Shown: positions 1 to 6,983 of the stretch, piece by piece | Numbering within the stretch: the first letter of the stretch is position 1 | Layout: each line of letters begins with the position of its first letter | Assembly (NCBI GenBank): GCA_009936695.1 | Contig: JAACEA010000009.1 | Location: forward strand, 1 to 12,601 | DNA: 12,601 nucleotides | Source: Planctomycetia bacterium | Lineage (GTDB): Bacteria; Planctomycetota; Phycisphaerae; Phycisphaerales; SM1A02 | Reading direction: 5' to 3' | The notes under the pieces: generated by a model | The model's input: the letters and a program-made list of their open reading frames with translations, nothing else | Databases searched by the model: none | Told to the model about the DNA's origin: nothing | Program-made: the position numbers and the translations under genes

Positions 1-22
1 GTGTTGTTCGATGGCGTCCGGC

Positions 23-760
23 TCACGCCGTGCGAACATTGGGACGAGGGGCGCATTTCGCTTGATGCGGCAGCTTCGCCACGATGACCGAGCAACCCGC
101 GGCACCGAGGTTCTTCTGGCCGGCGGCGATCGTCATCGCGTGGTCGGCGAAGGGCCAGGGCCGTGAGAAGATGTCGCTGGTCAGGTCACCGATCAAGGGA
201 AGATCGCTGCGTGGCGGCTCGGTGAACCAGGTGCCCTCGCCGGTGTTGTTCGCGCAGTAGAAGAGGTACGCCGCATCCGAAGGGGCGTCGATGTCGGTCC
301 CGGCCTTCGTCGGGTCCGGGCAGGAGAAACCATCGCCGCCGCGGCCGTTGAAGCCGACGTGAACGTTGCCCACGGGTTTCGCTTCCTCGATCGCCTTCTG
401 CGCCCAGACGCTGGTGTCGAGATAGACCCCGGTGCCGCCCTCCGAAAGGAAGTTGAGCGCGAGGAACGCGAAGTTCACGGTGGCGCCGCCGGGCATGAAG
501 ATCACCGCATGCTCGTCGCCGACGCCGGTGAGTCGCCGAATGACGGCTTCCGCCTCGGCGGAGGCGTCCATGTAGGCCGGCCCACGGTGTGAATGTTCGA
601 TGAGTCCGATGCCGGTCTCGCCGAGATCGAGCAGTTCCTCGCGGATCTGGTCGATGACCTCGATCGGCATGTGGGAGGGACCCGCCGAGAAGTTGTAGAC
701 CCCGTGTCGGGGCGTGGCGGGAGGCGTGGTGAAGGCGGCATGGATCGGTGAGCTGGACAT
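23..760 (-). CDS. serC: Phosphoserine aminotransferase SerC, 3' part apparently frameshifted
   Basis: This enzyme makes 3-phosphoserine from 3-phosphohydroxypyruvate and glutamate in serine biosynthesis, using PLP in the cytoplasm. The ATG at 760 gives MSSSPIHAAF, soon followed by the family's YNFSAGP opening. Other family motifs are the PLP-phosphate loop GGAT, CANNTGEGTWF (usually CANETIHG), DLTSDIFSRP, and GQKNLG with the Schiff-base lysine at about residue 216. I see no clear Shine-Dalgarno. The frame stops after 245 residues, whereas the family has about 360. The last residues, after VIVAKLPHQA, do not look like SerC. A neighbouring frame stays open to base 1 and reads APLVPMFARREPDAIEQH, which resembles a continuation, so I infer an indel around bases 55-75 (mutation or assembly error). 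The gene is divergent from the membrane-protein gene starting at 924. The identity is firm; the 3' end is not. Confidence 0.88.
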   Translation of the reverse strand: MSSSPIHAAFTTPPATPRHGVYNFSAGPSHMPIEVIDQIREELLDLGETGIGLIEHSHRGPAYMDASAEAEAVIRRLTGVGDEHAVIFMPGGATVNFAFLALNFLSEGGTGVYLDTSVWAQKAIEEAKPVGNVHVGFNGRGGDGFSCPDPTKAGTDIDAPSDAAYLFYCANNTGEGTWFTEPPRSDLPLIGDLTSDIFSRPWPFADHAMTIAAGQKNLGAAGCSVIVAKLPHQAKCAPRPNVRTA

Positions 761-869
761 GGGGGAAGCGTATGCGGGATTCCAGCGGGGGTCGATCGAA
801 GTGCGCCGGATCGAGCCCGGACCGGCCGGTCGTGAAACGGCCCGGCCGCGGGTACCGTCCACCTGGCGT

Positions 870-885
870 TCGAACGAATGTTCGA
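870..885. promoter_or_regulatory. LexA/SOS-box-like palindrome
   Basis: The perfect inverted repeat TCGAACGAATGTTCGA lies in the divergent intergenic region, 38 bases before the ATG at 924. It fits the CGAAC-RNRY-GTTCG consensus known for LexA in Gram-positive bacteria at every position. That a LexA binds it here is inference, because planctomycete LexA specificity may differ and TCGA is common in this genome. Confidence 0.35.
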
Positions 886-923
886 TTCCTCGGGACCCTG
901 GACCCTCTCTCCGGAGCATGCAC

Positions 924-1421
924 ATGAAGGTCATCCGCTTCCTGATCGCACCCGTGGCCGGCATCGTGGCCTTCATGTTCGGGGTCATGGCCCTTGAGGC
1001 GGTCGGTCACGCGATCTATCCGCCTCCGGCCGAGATCGAGGCGCTCTCGAGGGCCATGGGTGATGCGATGGCCGCCGGGGACACGGAACGGTATCGGCAG
1101 GTCCAGGAGGAGATGACGCCGGTGCTTTCCGCGTGGCTCGTCGACGCCCCGGTCGGCGCGTTGCTCGCCGTGGTCCTCGCATGGATCGGTGGCGGGCTCA
1201 TCGGAGCGCTCGTCGCCGCCGTGATCGCGCCGGCCGGCAAGCTCTGGTTCGCCCTGCTGGTGGGCGCCTTCGACGTGGTCGGGATCGTCATGGTGACGGC
1301 TCAGTTTTCGCATCCGACCTGGATGACCGTGCTCGGAATCGGAGGCACGATCTCGGCGACGGCTGGGGTCGGCTTCCTGCTGACGCGGGGACGGCCGCGG
1401 CCTCGACCCGACCCTGCATGA
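924..1421 (+). CDS. Small multi-pass membrane protein, function unknown
   Basis: I do not recognise a named family. The 165-residue product has about four hydrophobic segments: residues 4-28, about 70-92, about 105-126 and about 134-154. Between the first two is a charged stretch (AEIEALSRAMGD through RYRQVQEEM) that is probably an extramembrane helix. The C-terminus is arginine/proline-rich (RGRPRPRPDPA). I chose the second ATG at 924 (MKVIRFLIAP) because GGAG at 913-916 sits 7 bases upstream of it; the ATG at 918 would have only one base of spacing. The frame is open back to about 714, but that part runs antisense to serC and into the intergenic region. A LexA-like palindrome lies just upstream. 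The gene ends facing the DUF5684 gene across a hairpin. Confidence 0.72.
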   Translation: MKVIRFLIAPVAGIVAFMFGVMALEAVGHAIYPPPAEIEALSRAMGDAMAAGDTERYRQVQEEMTPVLSAWLVDAPVGALLAVVLAWIGGGLIGALVAAVIAPAGKLWFALLVGAFDVVGIVMVTAQFSHPTWMTVLGIGGTISATAGVGFLLTRGRPRPRPDPA

Positions 1422-1426
1422 AGAAC

Positions 1427-1459
1427 GACCCCTCGAAAGCGTGTCGCTTCCGAGGGGTC
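1427..1459. terminator. Hairpin between convergent genes, likely bidirectional terminator
   Basis: The arms GACCCCTCGAAAGC (1427-1440) and GCTTCCGAGGGGTC (1446-1459) form a 14-bp stem with one mismatch and a 5-base loop. It starts 5 bases after the plus-strand stop at 1421 and lies 27 bases past the minus-strand stop at 1486. There is no good T tract on either side, so the mechanism is uncertain. Confidence 0.6.
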
Positions 1460-1485
1460 GAAGTCCGCTGCTGTGGTGACGTCGT

Positions 1486-1899
1486 TCAGGCGGTGCTCGT
1501 CGGCGGCGACCACTTCGCGTCGCCGAAGCCGAGAATGAGCACGAAGATGAACGGAAGGAAGATCAATCCGAGCGCGGTTCCCACGCCTCGGCCGAATCGT
1601 TCGGCGATGCCGAGAGACACGAGGATCATGTAGAGCAACCCGCCCACGATCGGAATGAGGATCATGAAGGCCCACCACCAGGGCTTGCCGGCGACGACCG
1701 GAAGCACGAAGAGGTTGACGATCGGAATGAGGCCGAGGATTCCCGGGAGCCCCGCCTTCGCGACCATCTTCCAGCACCCCACGCAGAAGATGACGAGGAT
1801 CGCGAGGTAGAGAATCAGAAAAGCCGTGCCGGCGGCGGCGAGTTCCTCCGAAGGCATCGGGGGCATTTCGGACACGGGAGTCGCTGAATCAGTCTGCAT
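1486..1899 (-). CDS. DUF5684 family small membrane protein
   Basis: The 137-residue protein has an acidic, proline-rich N-terminus (MQTDSATPVSEMPPMPSEE) followed by about four hydrophobic segments. It shows the hallmarks of the DUF5684 family: a first helix followed by KAGLPGILGLIPIVNLFVL, then the AGKPWWWAFMILIPIVGGL stretch, then LGIAERFGRGVGTALGLI and the terminal PFIFVLILGFGDAKW. The family occurs widely in bacteria and has no established function. The ATG at 1899 is supported by GGAG 8 bases upstream (minus strand, near 1908-1911). The gene is divergent from the di-heme oxidoreductase gene and convergent with the preceding membrane-protein gene. The family call is from memory of the pattern. 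Confidence 0.85.
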   Translation of the reverse strand: MQTDSATPVSEMPPMPSEELAAAGTAFLILYLAILVIFCVGCWKMVAKAGLPGILGLIPIVNLFVLPVVAGKPWWWAFMILIPIVGGLLYMILVSLGIAERFGRGVGTALGLIFLPFIFVLILGFGDAKWSPPTSTA

Positions 1900-1980
1900 T
1901 TTTTATTCTCCAGATCGGTCGACGAAGAGGTGGCTTGCCTCCTTGAATATCGACCGTCGAGCTGTTTTGGTTCGATTTCA

Positions 1981-2041
1981 GCCAGATTCAATCGCCGCCA
2001 ACCCCGATATCTGGCATCTTAGGGAATGTTCGAGGACATTC
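1981..2041. promoter_or_regulatory. Two inverted repeats in the divergent intergenic region (possible operators)
   Basis: The region 1900-2168 separates the DUF5684 gene from the di-heme oxidoreductase gene and is visibly more AT-rich than its flanks. It contains GCCAGAT (1981-1987) paired with ATCTGGC (2009-2015), a perfect 7-bp repeat with a 21-base spacer. It also contains GAATGT (2024-2029) paired with ACATTC (2036-2041), a perfect 6-bp repeat with a 6-base spacer. I could not place a convincing -35/-10 pair. Short repeats like these can arise by chance. Confidence 0.25.
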
Positions 2042-2168
2042 GGCTCCGGTGCACGTGTCGAAGAACCGGCTCCGAGTTCACCTGCAGCAGGATTCCTTTC
2101 GTCTGAAGATCAGAAAACGAATGTCGGTTTCGTCGCATGAACGAAGCTGATCAATGGAAGTTCGCACC

Positions 2169-4808
2169 ATGACCCACTCGGCCCACTCGCTTCTGAAGTC
2201 ACTCGCCGCCCTCGCGTTGTTCGCTTCGCTCGGTGCGACCACGCATGGCGACTGCCCCGCGGATCTCGACGGGTCGGGCCAGGTCGGCGGAAGCGACATC
2301 GGACTCCTGCTCGCGCAGTGGGGGAAGGGGAGCGGGTCCGCCGACCTGAACGGTGACGGCCGCGTCGACGGCGCGGACATCGGGGCGATGCTCGGTGCCT
2401 GGGGCTGGTGCCCTTGTGAAGAGGACCTCGTCTTCGACCCGATCCACGACGGTTCCGAACCGCTCGAACCCGAGATCGTCGAGTACACCTCCGACGCGAT
2501 GATCACCCGGATCGCGGATCGCGCTCGGGACCGGCACGCCCGCGAGGACATCGTCAACGGGATTCCCTACCGCACCTACGATCACTGGCTTCCTTTCTAC
2601 TGGGAGCAGCGGGTCGCCGAGATCGAGATCATCGATCGCGCCGCGATGGGGGGCGACGGACTCACCTTCAACTTCCCGACGCTCGATCGATTGAACCCCG
2701 CGGAGTTCCGAACCTTCTACGCGACCGGATTCGCGGGCTACCACAACAACATGTCCGACTTCCTGAACGCGGGCGTCACGCTGGTGTCGATCGAGCCGTC
2801 GGAGCGGTATCCCGGAGAGACCGAGTACCTCTACACGGCGGAGATCGAGAACAAGTGGCCGGAACAGACGCCGCTCGCGATCGGCGATCGGATGGAGATC
2901 GAGCTCAGCCAGTTCCTCACCGCGCCGCGAAACGGCCGGCTGAACTATTACGGCACCGCGATCCTCTATGTCGTCGGCGAAGGAATCGTCCCCTGGTATG
3001 CGAAGGCGAAGGAGGAGGCCGAGACCCCGGCGGAACGCGAGGCGGCGTCCTTCGATTCCTTCCCGCTTCCCGAGGAGGCCTGGCTCGGCGGGCGAACCAC
3101 GCTCCCGTACCAGTATTCCAACGAACCGGATGAACGCTTCAAGCAGATGGTCGGGAACATCTCCCACGCCAGCGGTCACGCGTTCACCGTCGGTCGCCGT
3201 CTGCATCACACCGACTTCGGAACCGGCGTTCATTCCGAGGACGGCAACCCGATCTTCGCCGACCACATCGGCAAGCTCGGGCCGCGATTCGTCAACACCA
3301 GTTGCGTGGCATGTCACATCGGAAATGGTCGAGCCCTGCCGCCTGCGGTCGGCGGTGCCTACAACGAGGCCGTCATCCAGGTCGGCAGCGATGCGGATGG
3401 AACCCCGCATCCGATCCTCGGTGAGGTGCTCCAGCCCAGCACCGGTTCGACACCGGGTGGCGGTGGCGGTGATGGCGGCGGTGGTGACGGGACGGCGATC
3501 ATTCGGGTCGAGGCCGAGGACTACTCCGCCATGAGCGGGGTCCAGACCGAGACCTGCACCGACGAAGGCGGCGGATTGAACGTCGGTTACATCGACGCCG
3601 GCGACTGGATGGCCTATGTCGATCACCCGGTGATGATCCCGACGACCGGCACGTACCTCATCGATTTTCGAGTGGCGAGCGTGCCCGGTGGCGGAACCCT
3701 TCGCTTCGAGGAGGTCGGCGGGTCGCCGCTGTACGGAACCATCGACATCCCCGCGACCGGCGGATGGCAGTCCTGGATCACCGTGACCCTCAGCGTGCAG
3801 CTGACCGCGGGTGAACATCGATTCGGCATCAGCGCCGCGTCCGGTGGTTGGAACCTCAACTGGTTCGAGGTCCTCGAGCCGGACGGCTTCCAGGGCGGTG
3901 GTGACGCCGACGACTCCGAGGGTTCGATGCTCCTCGCCGGATGGGACGAGATCCCGGGGACCTATGGCGACGGTTCGGCGTACACGCTGCGCCGCCCCGT
4001 CTACGAATTCACCGGTCCAGTACCGGAGTTCTACTCGGTCCGTCTCGCGCCGCAGCTCGTGGGCGTGGGTCTGCTCGAGGCCATCGACGAAGCGACCCTG
4101 CTGGAACTGGCGGACGAGTGCGATCTCGACGAGGACGGAATCTCGGGTCGTCTCCGGACCGTGGAGAACCCGCTCGATCCATCACGAAGTCACGTCGGTC
4201 GTTTCGGGGGACGAGCCTCGACCGCGTCCGTGCGTGAGCAGATCGCGTATGCGATGAACCGCGACATGGGTGTGTCGAGCGAGGTCTTCCCCGTCCTGGA
4301 CGGGGACGTCAAGCCGTCGCCCATCGAGATCGCGAACGAGGATCTCGACCTGATGGATCGCTACACGTCGCTGCTCGGCATCGCGGCGCGACGAAACCTC
4401 CTCGATCCGGCCGCGATCGAAGGCGAGGCGCTCTTCGCCGCCGCGAACTGCACCGCGTGCCATGTGCCGACGATGGTGACCGGTTCCACCCATCCCTATG
4501 CGGAGCTTCGGAACCAGACGATCCATCCGTACACGGACATGCTGTTGCACGACATGGGACCCGGCCTGGCCGACAACATCGGCGACCACGGGGTCAGTGG
4601 TGCGGAATGGCGAACGCCTGCGTTGTGGAACATCGGTCTGACCGAAGGCGTCAGTGGTGGAGAGGCCTATCTCCACGACGGTCGCGCCGGCAGCCTCGAA
4701 GAGGCCATCCTCTGGCACGGTGGTGAAGCCGAGGCCTCCAAGGAGACCTTCCGGAACATGTCCGCGAGTGAACGGGCGGCGATCGTCGCGTTCCTGAAGT
4801 CGCTCTGA
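2169..4808 (+). CDS. Secreted di-heme c-type oxidoreductase (DUF1111/DHOR) with dockerin-like pair and inserted CBM6
   Basis: The exported 879-residue redox protein begins with a signal peptide (MTHSAHSLLKSLAALALFAS, cleaved near residue 27). A dockerin-like pair follows at about 29-81 (DLDGSGQVGGSD, DLNGDGRVDGAD, Cys-Pro at each end). The next domain contains ARDRHARED and YDHWLPFYWEQR. The first haem site is C379-VAC-H383. After HPILGEVLQP comes a Gly-rich linker, then a CBM6 module at about 445-570 (VEAEDYS, YIDAGDWMAYV, NLNWFEV). The DHOR fold resumes (LRRPVYEF, SVRLAPQLVGVGLLEAI, DMGVSSEVFP) with the second haem site C761-TAC-H765, LHDMGPGLADN, WRTPALWNIGL and YLHDGRAGSLEEAILWHGGEA. The ATG at 2169 is preferred over 2154 because GGAAG lies 8 bases upstream and it begins the signal peptide. 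DHOR proteins relate to MauG/peroxidase di-haem enzymes; substrate and electron partner are unknown. CBM6 suggests tethering to polysaccharide. Confidence 0.92.
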   Translation: MTHSAHSLLKSLAALALFASLGATTHGDCPADLDGSGQVGGSDIGLLLAQWGKGSGSADLNGDGRVDGADIGAMLGAWGWCPCEEDLVFDPIHDGSEPLEPEIVEYTSDAMITRIADRARDRHAREDIVNGIPYRTYDHWLPFYWEQRVAEIEIIDRAAMGGDGLTFNFPTLDRLNPAEFRTFYATGFAGYHNNMSDFLNAGVTLVSIEPSERYPGETEYLYTAEIENKWPEQTPLAIGDRMEIELSQFLTAPRNGRLNYYGTAILYVVGEGIVPWYAKAKEEAETPAEREAASFDSFPLPEEAWLGGRTTLPYQYSNEPDERFKQMVGNISHASGHAFTVGRRLHHTDFGTGVHSEDGNPIFADHIGKLGPRFVNTSCVACHIGNGRALPPAVGGAYNEAVIQVGSDADGTPHPILGEVLQPSTGSTPGGGGGDGGGGDGTAIIRVEAEDYSAMSGVQTETCTDEGGGLNVGYIDAGDWMAYVDHPVMIPTTGTYLIDFRVASVPGGGTLRFEEVGGSPLYGTIDIPATGGWQSWITVTLSVQLTAGEHRFGISAASGGWNLNWFEVLEPDGFQGGGDADDSEGSMLLAGWDEIPGTYGDGSAYTLRRPVYEFTGPVPEFYSVRLAPQLVGVGLLEAIDEATLLELADECDLDEDGISGRLRTVENPLDPSRSHVGRFGGRASTASVREQIAYAMNRDMGVSSEVFPVLDGDVKPSPIEIANEDLDLMDRYTSLLGIAARRNLLDPAAIEGEALFAAANCTACHVPTMVTGSTHPYAELRNQTIHPYTDMLLHDMGPGLADNIGDHGVSGAEWRTPALWNIGLTEGVSGGEAYLHDGRAGSLEEAILWHGGEAEASKETFRNMSASERAAIVAFLKSL

Positions 4809-4815
4809 ACCTGAA

Positions 4816-4847
4816 GCGTGGGGACGACGTGAATCGTCGTCGCACGC
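4816..4847. terminator. Hairpin between convergent genes
   Basis: GCGTG (4816-4820) pairs with CACGC (4843-4847). GACGACG (4823-4829) pairs with CGTCGTC (4835-4841), around the loop TGAAT. The two helices are separated by a small asymmetric internal loop. The hairpin starts 8 bases after the oxidoreductase stop and faces the minus-strand reading frame that ends at 4881. No T tract follows. Confidence 0.55.
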
Positions 4848-4880
4848 GGGTGGCGTTGCGGGCGGTCGGCGTCGAATCGA

Positions 4881-5168
4881 TCAGGGGCAGTCGCAGAAGA
4901 TGTTCGCGAGCTGCGCGCAGGTCTCGTCCCACTCGATCTCGCAGCACGACGGAATCGAGCCGCAGATCGGGATCGCACAGTCGGCGTCGTCGCATCCCGG
5001 AGTCCCGTTTGCCTCGCAACAGGTGTTGCAGCCCGGAATTCTGGTGAAGTAGCACTCGCCGAGCAGGCAGGTGTCGGCAGTGCAGGGATCGCCGTCGTCG
5101 CAGTCGACGTCGGGATTCGAGATTGCGGAAGTCCCGGCACCGTCCGGGGTGCCCTGGTCCGCGATCAC
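4881..5168 (-). CDS. Cysteine-rich module in frame with, and beyond, the GH43 stop codon
   Basis: The GTG at 5168 would give 95 residues with 15 cysteines, including DCDDGDPCTADTC and CCEANGTPGCDDADC, then SCCEIEWDETCAQLA and a CDCP end. Such blocks are common at the C-termini of exported planctomycete proteins and are probably disulfide-bonded. This frame is the same as that of the GH43 gene upstream: only TGA (5174-5172) and one TCC codon separate the GH43 Cys-Pro end from this GTG. There is no Shine-Dalgarno and no signal peptide of its own, which is odd for a cysteine-rich protein. The most likely readings are a C-terminal extension cut off by a stop gain, or one reached by TGA readthrough. 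An independent gene is less likely. The function is unknown, perhaps surface attachment. Confidence 0.5.
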   Translation of the reverse strand: MIADQGTPDGAGTSAISNPDVDCDDGDPCTADTCLLGECYFTRIPGCNTCCEANGTPGCDDADCAIPICGSIPSCCEIEWDETCAQLANIFCDCP

Positions 5169-5171
5169 GGA

Positions 5172-6821
5172 TCAGGGGCAGGGCCCCCAGCCGACGACCA
5201 GCAGCCCGAGGTCGGCCGCGTCGACCAGGCCGTCTCCATTCAGGTCGCCCGGTCCGCTCGAGCCCCAGCCGACGAGGAGTCGGGCGAGATCCGCACCGTC
5301 CGTTCGACCATCTCCGTCGAGGTCCGACGGACAGCGCGTTCCGATTCGTTCGAGCTCTATTCGATCGAAGAGCACCAACGATTCCGGGTCACCGGCTCCA
5401 CCGAGCTCGATCCTCAACTCACCACCGACGGCGTCGGGATGATCGTCCACGCGAATCTCGAGTTCGATCGGTTGCCAGATCGTGGGCCAGCCGTCGACGA
5501 CGTGGAGCTCGCGAATGGCCATGCGGTCGACATCCAACCGAGGGTCCGGGCGTTGGTCGTATCCCAGGAGCAGTCGATCGCCGTCCTTCCAGACCGCGGG
5601 ATGGCCCGGAACGGCCTGATCACCGTCGGCGGCGAGCAGCATCGACGCGCCGTAGCGATCGAGCGTTCGATCGAAGGTCGTCCCGTTCACGCCATCCTTG
5701 TCGAGGTAGGGCCCAGTGGGCGAGGTCGATCGGGCCATTCGAATCGTGTAATCGCTCCCGAGGTTGCCGTAGGACGCGAAGGCGTACCACCAGCCGTCGT
5801 GCTTGAACAGCGCCGGGCCTTCCATGTAGCAGCTCGAGAACGCATCGCCGCACCATCCGGGGGGTTGCGCCGGGTCACCGCCGAGGGCGATGGATTCCGG
5901 CCACTTGAGAATCGGGACGTGGGTGCCGGCCGGGTGGGTGTCAATTTCGGGATCGGCGGGGTCGCCGAGGATGCGCCCGGTCAGGGGGTCGATCTCGGTC
6001 ACGTGGATCACGTGCCCGCCCCAGGACATCCAGACCCGCCCCGTGTCCGGATCCTCGAAGAGGTGGGGGTCGATGACCCATGGAAACTCGGAAGGCGCGT
6101 GTTCGAGCACGACCTCGTAGTCGTCGGCCCAGGTGTAGTCCGGGGCCGATCCGGTCGGTCTTCGAAAGCCGATGATCGACTCGTAGGAGGGCCCGGCGTC
6201 GTCGTAGAAACAGTCGTAGATCGCGCGGAAGCCGTTCGACGTGCGAAGCGGCCCCAGCGCGTTGTCGAAGTCGTAGCCATCGCGTTCGGCTTCGAGCCAG
6301 GGATCGACGAGCGGATCGGCGGAGGTGGACTGGTACAAGGGGATGTCGCCGAAGTGCATGCGATATCCGCCGTCGAACCAGACGTTCACGCCGTCGTCGC
6401 TTGCGACCGTCGCCGCCGCGCCCGCCAGCGGCGGTGGATCCACCGACGCGGTCGTCACCCCGAGCTCGATCGTCGTCTTCCCGTCCACGATGCTCGAGAG
6501 TCCGATCGACGCCGTCCCCGACGCGGCGTTCCCCGTTGGATTCGATCGCCGAGTCCAGGCGCGAAGCCGATACGTCTCGCCCGCGTTCAGCGTCCGGGTG
6601 ATCGATGCCGAAGCGGATCCATCCGCATCGACTCCGAGACAGGCGCTCCCTTCGGGTACGGCGACCGATTCGTCCTCGACGATTCGACCGCCCGACCAGC
6701 CGACGCCGCCCGATTCGAAACCGGGGTCAGGCACCGCGACCTCCTGGCCCGCGTTCGCGAGCGTGCCGATCGACAGGGAGAGGGTGATGGCGTACCGAGC
6801 GGGCAGGCGCGGATCCGGCAT
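5172..6821 (-). CDS. Secreted GH43 arabinanase-like glycoside hydrolase with C-terminal dockerin-like pair
   Basis: The 549-residue exported protein probably cleaves arabinan or a related polysaccharide with a five-bladed propeller. A signal peptide (MPDPRLPARYAITLSLSIG, cut after ANA near 24) precedes a β-rich module at about 28-135 (PDPGFESGGVGW), possibly a carbohydrate-binding domain. The GH43 fold spans about 138-440. Candidate catalytic residues are D143 in SDDGVNVWF (base), D251 in VIDPHLFED (pKa modulator) and E334 in YMEGPALF (acid). The stretches SDYTIRMARS and SPTGPYLDKDG plus H407 in PGHPAVW match endo-arabinanase-type GH43 proteins. A further β-segment precedes the dockerin-like pair at 497-549, which ends GPCP. 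The ATG at 6821 is preferred over the GTG at 6869 because it begins the signal peptide; its GGAG lies about 12 bases upstream. A terminator separates it from the oxidoreductase gene. The first Asp and the substrate are the least certain points. Confidence 0.85.
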   Translation of the reverse strand: MPDPRLPARYAITLSLSIGTLANAGQEVAVPDPGFESGGVGWSGGRIVEDESVAVPEGSACLGVDADGSASASITRTLNAGETYRLRAWTRRSNPTGNAASGTASIGLSSIVDGKTTIELGVTTASVDPPPLAGAAATVASDDGVNVWFDGGYRMHFGDIPLYQSTSADPLVDPWLEAERDGYDFDNALGPLRTSNGFRAIYDCFYDDAGPSYESIIGFRRPTGSAPDYTWADDYEVVLEHAPSEFPWVIDPHLFEDPDTGRVWMSWGGHVIHVTEIDPLTGRILGDPADPEIDTHPAGTHVPILKWPESIALGGDPAQPPGWCGDAFSSCYMEGPALFKHDGWWYAFASYGNLGSDYTIRMARSTSPTGPYLDKDGVNGTTFDRTLDRYGASMLLAADGDQAVPGHPAVWKDGDRLLLGYDQRPDPRLDVDRMAIRELHVVDGWPTIWQPIELEIRVDDHPDAVGGELRIELGGAGDPESLVLFDRIELERIGTRCPSDLDGDGRTDGADLARLLVGWGSSGPGDLNGDGLVDAADLGLLVVGWGPCP

Positions 6822-6912
6822 GGGAGGGGGTCTCCGTACAGCGTGAACCCCGGCGGGCGACATCGCCACCGCATCGATACGAAGGCCGAGGCGACCGGTT
6901 CGGCACCGACGG

Positions 6913-6944
6913 AGAAAACCCCGGGAACCCGGCTCCGGGTCCCG
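6913..6944 (-). terminator. Rho-independent terminator of the oxidoreductase gene
   Basis: On the minus strand, CGGGACCCGG and CCGGGTTCCCGG form a GC-rich stem with a one-base bulge and a 2-base loop (plus-strand 6921-6944). Downstream is GGTTTTCTCC, whose T run lies at 6915-6918. It sits about 40 bases past the stop at 6984, so transcription of the oxidoreductase gene should end before the GH43 gene. Confidence 0.7.
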
Positions 6945-6983
6945 TCGTTCGGGATGCGGGGGCTCGGGAACCGCCGTCCTCGT

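Noticed and set aside
186..1313. Minus-strand open frame of 375 codons overlapping serC and the 924 gene
   Set aside because: It is in another frame from SerC and antisense to the membrane protein. It is rich in Arg/His, which is typical of an off-frame shadow.
3460..3495. GGTGGCGGTGG-type repeat as a mobile or regulatory repeat
   Set aside because: It encodes the Gly-rich linker before CBM6 inside the oxidoreductase and is explained by coding.
2199..3818. Minus-strand open frame of 539 codons opposite the di-heme oxidoreductase
   Set aside because: It is antisense to a gene with two haem sites and a CBM6. The translation is Arg/Asp/Gly-rich without recognisable domains or a ribosome-binding site.
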